A stretch of 52,909 nt of DNA, from the NCBI GenBank assembly GCA_964350245.1, contig CAYGJC010000012.1, positions 1-52,909 on the forward strand. Direction: 5' to 3'. The position numbers and the translations under genes are program-made. Positions 31,949 through 39,460 of the stretch are shown piece after piece. A model generated the notes under the pieces. The model searched no databases and was not told the origin of the DNA. It worked only from the letters and a program-made list of their open reading frames with translations. The number at the start of each line of letters is the position of its first letter. Within the stretch, counting starts at the first letter, position 1. Source of the stretch: JAJACP01 sp964350245. Its GTDB lineage: Bacteria > Chlamydiota > Chlamydiia > Chlamydiales > JAAKFR01.

Positions 31949-32119
31949 ATGCAACACACACAAGAACAAAAAATCGCTTACCTTGAATTTGTCAACGATC
32001 AGCTACTCAGTGAAATTCACTACGTCGATCGTCTACTGAAAATCATCGGATTCCCCGAGGGTTTAGAGACCATCAAAAGCGCAGCCCAAGAAGTGCTCGA
32101 AGAAGAGGGCGAAGAGTAA
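31949..32119 (+). CDS. Small acidic protein (56 aa), putative sigma-54 regulon member
   Basis: ATG 31949 is preceded by AGGAGATCAGG and the frame runs 56 codons to TAA at 32117-32119. The product begins MQHTQEQKIAYLEFVNDQLL and ends EEEGEE. It is acidic, soluble and predicted helical throughout, without a signal peptide or cysteines. A consensus -24/-12 promoter lies 33 bases upstream, which strongly supports a real gene. The size and acidic helical nature would suit a chaperone or regulator, for instance of a secreted protein, but no family is recognised. Confidence 0.75.
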   Translation: MQHTQEQKIAYLEFVNDQLLSEIHYVDRLLKIIGFPEGLETIKSAAQEVLEEEGEE

Positions 32120-32144
32120 TCTCGCTTCTGCTATACTCCTTTCC

Positions 32145-32948
32145 ATGTACTGGGATAAACATAAAACATGGGAAGAGGCGGAAACCGCTTGGAATCAAGG
32201 AGCCAGGGAGGCTGCTGCAAAGCGCCCCCTCAAAACCTTAAAAACACTCCCCTCGATTCCCGGTGTGACTCCTGAAACGGCCAAGGGTCTTAAGTGGAAA
32301 AGTCTAAAATACATGGTTGAGCACGATACAAAGCGGGCCATTTTACGCCATTTTCTTCGCCACCCCATTCGTTATGGCTCCCGTTTTATCCGCTCTTTGA
32401 TGAAAAAAGAGTCGTATGCTCGAGATGGCGACTTCTTTCTCTATGGTTTTTCCTCCGTAGATGCTTTCGAAAAAAAACTAAAAAAATCTCCGCTTCTCGT
32501 TGTCGGCTTCTCCTACTGCCAAAAACCACTTGAGTGTCCCTCAGGTCGTTTCACCGATCAATGCATCCGTGATCCTGAACACCCTGTCTGCCGACAATGT
32601 CCCATAGGGAAGATTTTCCATGCACTTCCAGAAAAAAACATCCATACCCTGGTGATTCCCACCGTCCACTACATTGGCGAGCGGATTTTTGAACTTGTCC
32701 ACAAGCATCCAAAACGAGAGATTCTCTTTTTCATCACTGCGTGCGAAATGACGCTGAAAATGTTTGGAGATTACGGAAATATGGTGGGCGTCAAGGGTAT
32801 TGGTGTCCGCCTCGATGGGCGCATCTGCAACACAATGCGCGCCTTTGAACTCTCTGAAAGGGGGATCAAGCCGGGCCTGACCCTTTTTACTCCTGAGACT
32901 GAAGAGCGGGTGTTGGCTCTAGTGCAGGCTCTTCGTGCTTCCGTCTAA
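32145..32948 (+). CDS. DUF116-like cysteine-cluster protein
   Basis: 267 residues, cytosolic. The N-terminal third is basic and helical. The middle carries five cysteines in CQKPLEC, QCIRDPEHPVC and RQCPIGK, likely binding metal or an iron-sulfur cluster, followed by HTLVIPTVHYIGERIFELV and FFITACEMTLKMFGD. The order (cysteine cluster with CxxCPIGK, Rossmann-like strands, then xxCE) is reminiscent of DUF116, a family seen mostly in anaerobes and archaea. I hold this loosely. The 3' end overlaps the convergent trhO gene by 62 bases. Confidence 0.7.
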   Translation: MYWDKHKTWEEAETAWNQGAREAAAKRPLKTLKTLPSIPGVTPETAKGLKWKSLKYMVEHDTKRAILRHFLRHPIRYGSRFIRSLMKKESYARDGDFFLYGFSSVDAFEKKLKKSPLLVVGFSYCQKPLECPSGRFTDQCIRDPEHPVCRQCPIGKIFHALPEKNIHTLVIPTVHYIGERIFELVHKHPKREILFFITACEMTLKMFGDYGNMVGVKGIGVRLDGRICNTMRAFELSERGIKPGLTLFTPETEERVLALVQALRASV

Positions 32949-33846
32949 ACGGACGATTCCCCCCGGCACGCTGATAGGCACGTAAACGGGGCGCTCCCAT
33001 ACAGGGCGTATCACAACACCCTTGAAAGCGTTCAGTACATTCCGGGCAACTGATAAATAGATTGTTACAGTCCATGTTAGCGCAATTGTAGTAGGTGTCA
33101 CACGGCGCCTCACAATGGCAACACTGCGCAATGGGGTCGCTCGGCTTCCCATCGATATCGACAGCAAGACGGTCGTCAAAGACAAAAAGCTTCCCTTTCC
33201 AGTGCTCCTTTCCCTCTTTCAAACCGTATTGAATCACCCCGCCATCAAGCTGATACACCTCATCAAACCCTCTTTTTTTCAGCATCGCCGAATAGAGCTC
33301 ACACCGAATGCCGCCGGTGCAGTACATCATCACCTTTGTCTGCTTGGGATCAACCTCTTCTGAGAGTTTTTGGGCATACTCAGGAAATTCTCTAAATTTT
33401 TTCAGCGGCGGGAGGGTGGCTCCCTCAAAGTGGCCGATTTCCCACTCATAGTCATTCCGTACATCGAGTAGAAGATAGTCGCCGCTCTCCAGCATCTGTT
33501 TCCACTCCTCAGGAGAGACATGCTTACCTCCTTCAGCGGGATCGGCTTTTTCATCAAGAGCGACGAGCTGCTTCCTGTACTTCACCGAAATGCGAGGAAA
33601 GATATTCTCCGGCACCTCGTGAATCTTAAACTGGATATTTGCAAAGCGGGGATCGCTTTTCAGCCACGCCATGTAGGCTTCGGCATCGGCCATCTGGCCA
33701 CTCATTTGGCCGTTGATTCCCTCTTCCGAGAGGTAAATGCGGGTCGTAACATCCCGGCCTTCAAAAAATTTCTTATGCTTGCGTACCTCAAGTTGAGGGT
33801 CCTCGATCGGAGTAAAAATGTAGTAGGCTAAGGCAAAATATTTCAT
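32887..33846 (-). CDS. trhO: Rhodanese-domain tRNA uridine 5-hydroxylase TrhO (YceA/UPF0176)
   Basis: 319 residues. An N-terminal acylphosphatase-like domain (YYIFTPIEDPQ, YLSEEGINGQMSG) is followed by a rhodanese domain (about 110-215) with the active-site loop CTGGIRCE (Cys176, Cys182). A C-terminal cysteine-rich zinc-binding-like region follows (CCHCEAPCDTYYNC, CPECTERFQGCCDTPC). TrhO makes 5-hydroxyuridine at position 34 of tRNAs with oxygen, the first step toward cmo5U/mo5U. Convergent overlap of 62 bases with the DUF116-like gene. Confidence 0.93.
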   Translation of the reverse strand: MKYFALAYYIFTPIEDPQLEVRKHKKFFEGRDVTTRIYLSEEGINGQMSGQMADAEAYMAWLKSDPRFANIQFKIHEVPENIFPRISVKYRKQLVALDEKADPAEGGKHVSPEEWKQMLESGDYLLLDVRNDYEWEIGHFEGATLPPLKKFREFPEYAQKLSEEVDPKQTKVMMYCTGGIRCELYSAMLKKRGFDEVYQLDGGVIQYGLKEGKEHWKGKLFVFDDRLAVDIDGKPSDPIAQCCHCEAPCDTYYNCANMDCNNLFISCPECTERFQGCCDTPCMGAPRLRAYQRAGGNRPFRRKHEEPALEPTPALQSQE

Positions 33847-33950
33847 GCTCGAAGACTATAGCTTAAGAGAGGAAATAATTCCATTGTAGAAAATGAGAGA
33901 GAAAGGTATGATCCTCCCTCTGAAAAGAAAGCTATTTGTTAGGAGATAGA

Positions 33951-34577
33951 ATGGCACGTTACCGTGGACCTAAAAACCGAATTGCACGCCGCTTTGGAGC
34001 CAATATTTTTGGTAGGGCTCGTAACCCTTTGATGCGCAAAGCCAATCCCCCCGGGCAGCACGGAGCTCGTCGCCGCAAGAAATCTGACTACGGCCTTCAG
34101 CTTGAAGAGAAGCAGAAGCTCAAAGCGTGTTACGGCATGCTCATGGAGAAGCAGATGGTCAAGATGTTTAAAGAGGCAATTGCCCAAAAGGGTAATACGG
34201 CTCAGTTGTTTGCTGAGCGTCTTGAGTGCCGTTTGGATAACGTCGTCTACCGCCTCCGCTTTTCTCGCACGATTTTTGGGGCGCAGCAGTTGGTTTCACA
34301 TGGACATATTCTGGTTGATGGCAAGAAAGTCGACCGCCGCTCGTTCCGCGTCCGTCCAGGAATGGAAATTTCGATTCGCGAAAAATCTCGCAAGATTAAA
34401 GGGGTTGTGGATGCAATGGAAACATCAGCACACACGACTCCCGACTTCTTAGAGCTGGATAAAGATAACTTTAAAGGAAAGCTGCTAGCGGCTCCTGAAC
34501 TCGACCAAGTTGAGACGTTACTTCCGATTCCGGTCAACATCCCTGTTGTCTGTGAATTCCTAGCCCACAGAACCTAA
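33951..34577 (+). CDS. rpsD: 30S ribosomal protein S4
   Basis: 208 residues from ATG 33951, with AGGAG 7 bases upstream; an in-frame ATG at 33936 lacks a site. Starts MARYRGPKNRIARRFG. The S4 RNA-binding domain includes RLDNVVYRLRFSRTIFGAQQ and VDGKKVDRRSFRVRPGM. S4 initiates assembly of the 30S body and in many bacteria represses its own operon. Here it stands alone. The convergent ATPase gene overlaps its last 18 bases, leaving no room for a terminator between them. Confidence 0.97.
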   Translation: MARYRGPKNRIARRFGANIFGRARNPLMRKANPPGQHGARRRKKSDYGLQLEEKQKLKACYGMLMEKQMVKMFKEAIAQKGNTAQLFAERLECRLDNVVYRLRFSRTIFGAQQLVSHGHILVDGKKVDRRSFRVRPGMEISIREKSRKIKGVVDAMETSAHTTPDFLELDKDNFKGKLLAAPELDQVETLLPIPVNIPVVCEFLAHRT

Positions 34578-35870
34578 TAAAAAGTCTAGAAGAGGGATCA
34601 CATGGATGATCCCCCCTTCCACTTCAATTGTAAATCCCTCATCCAGCGTGATCACAAATGATTCTTTTAATCCCGTCTCCAACATGGCCTGACGAAGCGC
34701 TTGGATTTCACGTTCATAGGTCTCCGATTTTTTAAGTGTCACAGACACCTGAACAAGCTGCTTGGAATTGTTGGGGTAAGCAGCCAAAAAATCGACTTCT
34801 AACCCATTCTGCGTCACATAATAGTGGATCTCATTTGTTACACGTTTAAGGTTAGAAAAGACCAAACTTTCTAGAGCAGCCCCCAGCTTATAGTCTTGCT
34901 CCAAAGCATAAGCTGTAATCAACCCGGGATCGACAGGGTAGATTTTTCGCGGCTTAAGACTCGCTTTGCGCTGGGGCAAATGGAAAGCAGGCACAGAAAA
35001 AAGACAGTAAGCATCTTCGAAGTAGAGCATAAAATCGTAAAGAGTATTCTTGCTCACTTCGTACCCCTGCGATTTCAAGCCCTGATACATTTTATTCACA
35101 CTGAAAAGAGCGGCGGGATTTTGCAAACAATGGCTTAGATGCTTACGAAGCACTACCACATTGGACACACAGTAGCGCTCGACGATATCTCGATAAATCA
35201 CCGTCTCAACATAGCTCTGTAAAATCTCACGATGGAAAAAAGGATCACACCCAACAACCTCCGGAAATCCTCCCCATTTTAGGTAATCCAGAGCGTGGTG
35301 ATTGAGACTGGCTCTCTGCTTACGGCTGAACTGATCAAGAGAACACTGAATACCGAGATGTTGAAGATACTCGTGAAAATGGTAAGGAAAAACCTCGCGC
35401 ACTAATGTCCGCCCCCGCAAAGAGGTCGCGATCTCTTTGCTGAGCATTTTAGCAGACGAACCTGTGAGATAGAGCTGAATTGATTCTGTATCCAAAAGAC
35501 GTCGAATAAAGTGCTCCCAACCCGTCACCTCATGGATCTCGTCAAAGAAAAAATAGAGCTTTTGTGACTGATCAGGAAAAAGCTCAAAATAGGCATCTAA
35601 AAGCGATTGCATATCTTGAACAGTGGTTCCTAAAAGGCGATCATCTTCAAAATTCAAATACAAAATACAGGAACGCTTAACACCAGCATCAAGCAATCGA
35701 TGCATCTGCTCGTAAAGAGACCAAGTTTTACCACTCCGTCGCATCCCCACTAAAACAAATGCTTTACGTACTCCTTTCGGCAAAGAGAAAGGGGCTAAAT
35801 CACGCGGAGTAGGCTCGGGAATCTCCTGAGTCTGAAAATCCACAATCAATTGCTTAAAGATGTTTTTCAT
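34560..35870 (-). CDS. AAA ATPase with DUF4143 (ATPase/nuclease-like fusion) 1
   Basis: 436 residues. Walker A is GMRRSGKT (42-49), Walker B is LYFFFDEIHEV, and the sensor stretch is YLTGSSAKMLSKE. The middle DUF4143-type region (YLKWGGFPEVVG, YVETVIYRDIVERY) leads to a PD-(D/E)xK-like end (VDFLAAYPNNSKQLVQVSV). Such ATPases are scattered as mobile accessory genes, and their function is largely unknown. It has a well-formed promoter with a palindromic operator and overlaps the rpsD end by 18 bases. A relative with a lost start lies at 41013. Confidence 0.87.
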   Translation of the reverse strand: MKNIFKQLIVDFQTQEIPEPTPRDLAPFSLPKGVRKAFVLVGMRRSGKTWSLYEQMHRLLDAGVKRSCILYLNFEDDRLLGTTVQDMQSLLDAYFELFPDQSQKLYFFFDEIHEVTGWEHFIRRLLDTESIQLYLTGSSAKMLSKEIATSLRGRTLVREVFPYHFHEYLQHLGIQCSLDQFSRKQRASLNHHALDYLKWGGFPEVVGCDPFFHREILQSYVETVIYRDIVERYCVSNVVVLRKHLSHCLQNPAALFSVNKMYQGLKSQGYEVSKNTLYDFMLYFEDAYCLFSVPAFHLPQRKASLKPRKIYPVDPGLITAYALEQDYKLGAALESLVFSNLKRVTNEIHYYVTQNGLEVDFLAAYPNNSKQLVQVSVTLKKSETYEREIQALRQAMLETGLKESFVITLDEGFTIEVEGGIIHVIPLLDFLLGSVG

Positions 35871-35891
35871 ATCCTTTCCTTACTAGAGGGA

Positions 35892-35927
35892 AAGATAGCA
35901 TACCTTCTTTCCTTTTGTCAAGGAAAG
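35892..35927 (-). promoter_or_regulatory. Promoter and palindromic operator of the DUF4143 ATPase gene
   Basis: On the minus strand, TTGACA (complement of 35916-35921) and TATCTT (complement of 35892-35897) are 18 bases apart. The -35 box lies inside a perfect inverted repeat, CTTTCCTT (35907-35914) with AAGGAAAG (35920-35927) around a 5-base centre, suggesting repression by a dimeric regulator. More AAGGAAA/TTTCCTT half-sites flank it. Confidence 0.65.
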
Positions 35928-35976
35928 ATCAGACCCTTTCTTTCCTTCTGAAAGGGAAAAAAAGCAAATCCAGTAG
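35905..35976. repeat. 72-bp direct repeat, copy A (left of the toxin-antitoxin module)
   Basis: It matches 36910-36981 at a constant offset of 1005 with roughly nine mismatches and no gap. It contains the operator palindrome of the ATPase gene and a second hairpin (CCCTTTC and GAAAGGG). Copy B is the native 3' end of murJ, so copy A likely arose when the intervening toxin-antitoxin module was inserted or duplicated. Confidence 0.85.
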
Positions 35977-36033
35977 TTGTGAAGGCTCGCCGAAACGTAT
36001 GCAACGAATCGGGAACCGCAGGTTGGCTATCAC

Positions 36034-36579
36034 TTACTTCAACGAATAAGCCTCTAACTCATCTACTTTCCGAGAAGCTCTTCTAAGAGGTTCTAGATGG
36101 AGAAAGAAGCTTAATTCTTTGCCTTCTAGGGGGTTGAAACCGTATCTCAAATAGAATCCTTTTGACCGAGGCTTTGCATCGACGATCAAAGAATAAATGG
36201 CTATTGACTGATCTGCGCTCAACACTCTGTTGATCGCATCCATAAGAAGATACTCACCCACTCTTTTTCCTTTACAGGATTCATCGACAGCAAGTCGACA
36301 AAGTCTTGAAGCAGTTATCGGAAAACGGGGCAGTTTCTTTTGAAGGCTTTCAGGTAAATCTAAAATCGAGATCTGAGCCGCGCTCAAAGTGTAGTAGCCA
36401 ATTACACGCTCTTTTTCTAACAGTAAAAAAGTACGACCTATCCCCTTTTTCTCGTGGTTGACAGCAAACCGCTTCAAGTATTGATCGAGAGGGGGCTCAT
36501 CACACGAAAAAGTTTTGTACTGAACAGGAGAGACTTCTGACAACGAAACCGTGGCACTAAATCGAGTCATTAGAGACAT
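36034..36579 (-). CDS. GNAT-family acetyltransferase toxin (TacT/AtaT type)
   Basis: 181 residues from ATG 36579; ATG 36570 is also possible. The GNAT fold shows FSCDEPPLDQYLKRFA near the start, IGYYTLSAAQI, and the acetyl-CoA loop RLAVDESCKGKRVGEYLLMDA, followed by DAKPRSKGFYLRYGFNPL. Such toxins acetylate the amino group of charged tRNAs and stop translation. It overlaps the upstream DUF1778 antitoxin gene by 23 bases, the standard arrangement. The module lies between two 72-bp direct repeats. Confidence 0.9.
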   Translation of the reverse strand: MSLMTRFSATVSLSEVSPVQYKTFSCDEPPLDQYLKRFAVNHEKKGIGRTFLLLEKERVIGYYTLSAAQISILDLPESLQKKLPRFPITASRLCRLAVDESCKGKRVGEYLLMDAINRVLSADQSIAIYSLIVDAKPRSKGFYLRYGFNPLEGKELSFFLHLEPLRRASRKVDELEAYSLK

Positions 36580-36841
36580 TCTTTTTATATCGATGCATGG
36601 CATCCATCAGTTTCTCATTAGGCTCAGGAGGGTGTTCGAGAGCCTGCAAAAACTTTAAACCCGCTTCTTTGGACAAAACAATATTTTCATGATCTTCTTT
36701 TATCTTTTTAACATAGTGATGTGCAGCAAAACGCATGAACTCACTTAATCCCATATGCACCAAGGAGGCTGCTAACTCAAACTCGCTCTTCTCTTCTTCT
36801 GACGAGCGAATCTCAATTCTTTTTTCTCTTGCTATATCCAT
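36557..36841 (-). CDS. DUF1778-type antitoxin
   Basis: 94 residues from ATG 36841; a TTG at 36862 would start inside the operator palindrome. A ribbon-helix-helix N-terminus (AREKRIEIRSSEEEKSEFEL, LVHMGLSEFMRFAAHHYV) binds DNA as a dimer, and the C-terminal tail (LEHPPEPNEKLMDAMHRYKK) should wrap the acetyltransferase toxin. It represses its own operon through the palindrome just upstream. Paired with the GNAT toxin by overlap. Confidence 0.88.
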   Translation of the reverse strand: MDIAREKRIEIRSSEEEKSEFELAASLVHMGLSEFMRFAAHHYVKKIKEDHENIVLSKEAGLKFLQALEHPPEPNEKLMDAMHRYKKNVSNDSI

Positions 36842-36861
36842 AACGACTCCATCCATTCCCA

Positions 36862-36888
36862 ATATGTACGTATGTTAGTCGTACAAAT
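36862..36888. promoter_or_regulatory. Operator palindrome of the toxin-antitoxin operon
   Basis: TGTACG (36865-36870) and CGTACA (36880-36885) form an inverted repeat that extends to ATATGTACG/CGTACAAAT with one mismatch. It lies 21 bases before the antitoxin ATG, the expected place for autorepression by the ribbon-helix-helix protein. Confidence 0.7.
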
Positions 36889-36909
36889 ATTAACTAGCAA
36901 TATCCATCT

Positions 36910-36981
36910 TTTTTTCCTTCTACCAAGGAAGGATCAGACCCTTTCTTTCCTTCTAAAAGGGAAAGGAAGCAAATCCAGTAG
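36910..36981. repeat. 72-bp direct repeat, copy B (end of murJ)
   Basis: The partner of 35905-35976. Its right part encodes the last residues of murJ (LLDLLPFPF) and its left part holds an imperfect hairpin downstream of the murJ stop. Because it is part of a conserved gene, this is the ancestral copy. Confidence 0.85.
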
Positions 36982-38541
36982 CTCACGCACACGTAGAATA
37001 AACGCAAAGAAAAACAGGGAGCTGCTATAAAAAAGAGCTTCGCTTCCAAAGATGAGCAGCTGGCTAGAAAAATGACGCGCAAACGGTGCAACAGGCTGCC
37101 CCATTAACACCGACCAAGTCTGCTCCTCAAACAAAACATGGCCGAGCTGAATGGTGACAAAACCTGCTAGACACGAGCAGAGAAGCACTTTGAGGAGAGT
37201 CCCTCCAAGCCCTTTAAAGTCAAGCGTCCCCTCTTTATGTAGAAAGGCTGCCAAAAGGGCGCCGTTCATACACGCTGTGAGAGTCGTGGCCACCGCCACA
37301 CTAATCGCTCCCATCCCTAGCCCAAAAACAAAAAGAGCATTGAGTCCCACGTTGAGTCCCACAGTGAGCACGGAAACTAAGGTGGGAATGCGGTAGTTTT
37401 TCCGCGCATAAAAGGCTGCCGCAAAAACAAGCACGGCCGTCATTGGAAAAAGCCCTCCGCCATACGCCCACAAACAGAGTGTGGTCTGCAGGGTCGAGGC
37501 AGAGGAGAACTCTCCCCGTCCATAAACGAGATTGATCCCACTAAATCCCAAAACAAAAATACCAGCTGAGATCGGAATCATAAAGGCTAAAATCTTTTTG
37601 AAAGCAAACTGCAAAAAGTGGTGGTATTGCGCTTTTTCTCTGTTCTCAATCGCCCGGCTAATGGGAGGCAAAAGCGCGCCTGTCAATCCCAGCCCAAAAA
37701 GAGCGAGAGGAAGTTGCTGGATCCGAATGGCGTACCAAAGAAGAGCCGGCCCCTCAGGATCGGCAAACCTAGCAAAAAGAGCGTCGAGAGCGCTATTGAC
37801 TTGGGTGGCGGCCACGCCAATCATCCCCAAAAGAAATGGGCGGACGATGAATAAAATGTCCCTCCCTGAAAAGCGGATCTCATCGGTTAGATGCCCTTTT
37901 AAGTAGCGATAAACCTTAGGAAGGGTGACAGCCCACTGAAGCGCGAAGGCAAACACAATGAGCATCGAGAGATATTCAAGCGCCTCTTGCGGCGCTCTTT
38001 TCCATAGCAAAGCCAGCGCGCAAATCCAGACAAGGTTGAGAGCAACGGGAGCAACACTGGGAAGAAAATAGGAGCGCTCACAATTGAGTAGCGAACTGTT
38101 GAGAGCATACAATGAGATAAAAAGAAGAGCAGGGAGTAAGATCATCGTCAGACGCATCACATCACGCGTCCCCTCCTCCATCTGCATAAACAGAAGGCAT
38201 CCCCCCAAAATTCCCTCTATAAAGAGGGTGAGAAAGAGTAAAAAGAGAGTGATGCCTGTCGATAGGTCATAGAAGAAGCGAGCCCCTTTTTGAACATCTT
38301 CATTGCGAAGCGACTCGAAATGGGGAATAAAGGCAGCATTGAGCGCTCCTTCACCGAAAAGGCGCCGCAGAAGATGCGCAAAACGGTAGGCCATCCAAAA
38401 GGCAGCTACGGCAGGTGAGGTTCCAAATACTGCTGCCATCGCGATTTCACGCCCTAGGCCCGTTGCGCGGCTAATCAGAGTTCCAGAAAAAAAATGTTTG
38501 GCAGAGGTGGTGATGGTCTTGGAAGAGTCTTGAATCGTCAT
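36934..38541 (-). CDS. murJ: Lipid II flippase MurJ (MviN)
   Basis: 535 residues, about 14 hydrophobic segments. Family motifs: SRATGLGREIAMAAVFGTS near the start, RRLFGEGALNAAFIPHF with essential arginines, and GLNVGLNALFVFGLGMGA. The protein flips lipid II across the inner membrane for peptidoglycan synthesis. Chlamydiae keep the pathway for septal peptidoglycan. The C-terminal residues fall within the 72-bp repeat. Divergent from nfo across 43 bases. Confidence 0.94.
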   Translation of the reverse strand: MTIQDSSKTITTSAKHFFSGTLISRATGLGREIAMAAVFGTSPAVAAFWMAYRFAHLLRRLFGEGALNAAFIPHFESLRNEDVQKGARFFYDLSTGITLFLLFLTLFIEGILGGCLLFMQMEEGTRDVMRLTMILLPALLFISLYALNSSLLNCERSYFLPSVAPVALNLVWICALALLWKRAPQEALEYLSMLIVFAFALQWAVTLPKVYRYLKGHLTDEIRFSGRDILFIVRPFLLGMIGVAATQVNSALDALFARFADPEGPALLWYAIRIQQLPLALFGLGLTGALLPPISRAIENREKAQYHHFLQFAFKKILAFMIPISAGIFVLGFSGINLVYGRGEFSSASTLQTTLCLWAYGGGLFPMTAVLVFAAAFYARKNYRIPTLVSVLTVGLNVGLNALFVFGLGMGAISVAVATTLTACMNGALLAAFLHKEGTLDFKGLGGTLLKVLLCSCLAGFVTIQLGHVLFEEQTWSVLMGQPVAPFARHFSSQLLIFGSEALFYSSSLFFFAFILRVRELLDLLPFPFRRKERV

Positions 38542-38584
38542 GCTCGATAATGTAAACTGATCTCCTTTTTGGGAGAACGGAAAT

Positions 38585-39460
38585 ATGCCACGAAAAACAC
38601 CTGCTGATCAACTGTTGATTGGCGCTCATACCTCCGCTGCCGGCGGCGCTCACAACGCCCTTCTCGAAGGGAAGTCGATCGGTGCCACAACAATCCAACT
38701 TTTTACGGCTAACCAAAAGCAGTGGAAAGGAAAACCGCTCACCGAAGAGGGAATCGAACTCTACAAAAAAACACTGGCTGAAACGGGGCTGGAGCAGATC
38801 ATGAGCCACGCCGGCTATCTCATCAATATGGGCTCTCCTAAAGAAGATGTGCGCAAAAAAAGTTTGAAAGGCTTTTATGATGAGGTAGAGAGGTGCTGCG
38901 ACTTGGGTATTACCTACTTGAATTTTCACCCAGGTGCAGCATTGGATGGTTCGCCCGAGGAGTGCTTAGATCGGATTATCAAAGGGATGCTCTCGGTAGA
39001 AGACCTTCTGGTAGATGATGAGACACGTCTTCTTTTAGAGACAACTGCCGGACAAGGATCGACGATGGGAAGCACTTTCGAAGAGCTTGCTTACATCATC
39101 GAGGGGACAAAAGATAAGCTCCCTGTCGGCGTCTGCATCGATACCTGTCATATCTTTGCCGCCGGCTATGATATCCGCACCGAAAAAGGGTGGAAGGAGA
39201 CGTTGAAAGCTTTTGATGAGATCATTGGGCTTGAGTATCTCTACGCCTTTCATCTCAACGACTCAATGAAAGAACTAGGCTCTAAACGGGATCGACATGC
39301 GCCACTGGGTGAGGGTGAGATCGGTATGGAGTGTTTTAAGTTTTTAATGCAGTCTCCCCAAACACGTGAGATTCCTAAGTATTTGGAAACACCTGGAGGA
39401 TGCCCTCTTTGGGATAAGGAGATTTGGATGCTACGTGAATTTGGAAGGAGTGGCAGATGA
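38585..39460 (+). CDS. nfo: Endonuclease IV (AP endonuclease)
   Basis: 291 residues. The TIM-barrel zinc enzyme shows its three signatures: HTSAAGGAHNA with the first ligand His, LLLETTAGQG with a Glu ligand, and GVCIDTCHIFAAGYD and HLNDSMKELGSKRDRHAPLG with the remaining ligands. It cuts 5' to abasic sites in base excision repair. Its stop overlaps the asnS start by 4 bases (ATGA), so the two form an operon. Confidence 0.96.
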   Translation: MPRKTPADQLLIGAHTSAAGGAHNALLEGKSIGATTIQLFTANQKQWKGKPLTEEGIELYKKTLAETGLEQIMSHAGYLINMGSPKEDVRKKSLKGFYDEVERCCDLGITYLNFHPGAALDGSPEECLDRIIKGMLSVEDLLVDDETRLLLETTAGQGSTMGSTFEELAYIIEGTKDKLPVGVCIDTCHIFAAGYDIRTEKGWKETLKAFDEIIGLEYLYAFHLNDSMKELGSKRDRHAPLGEGEIGMECFKFLMQSPQTREIPKYLETPGGCPLWDKEIWMLREFGRSGR

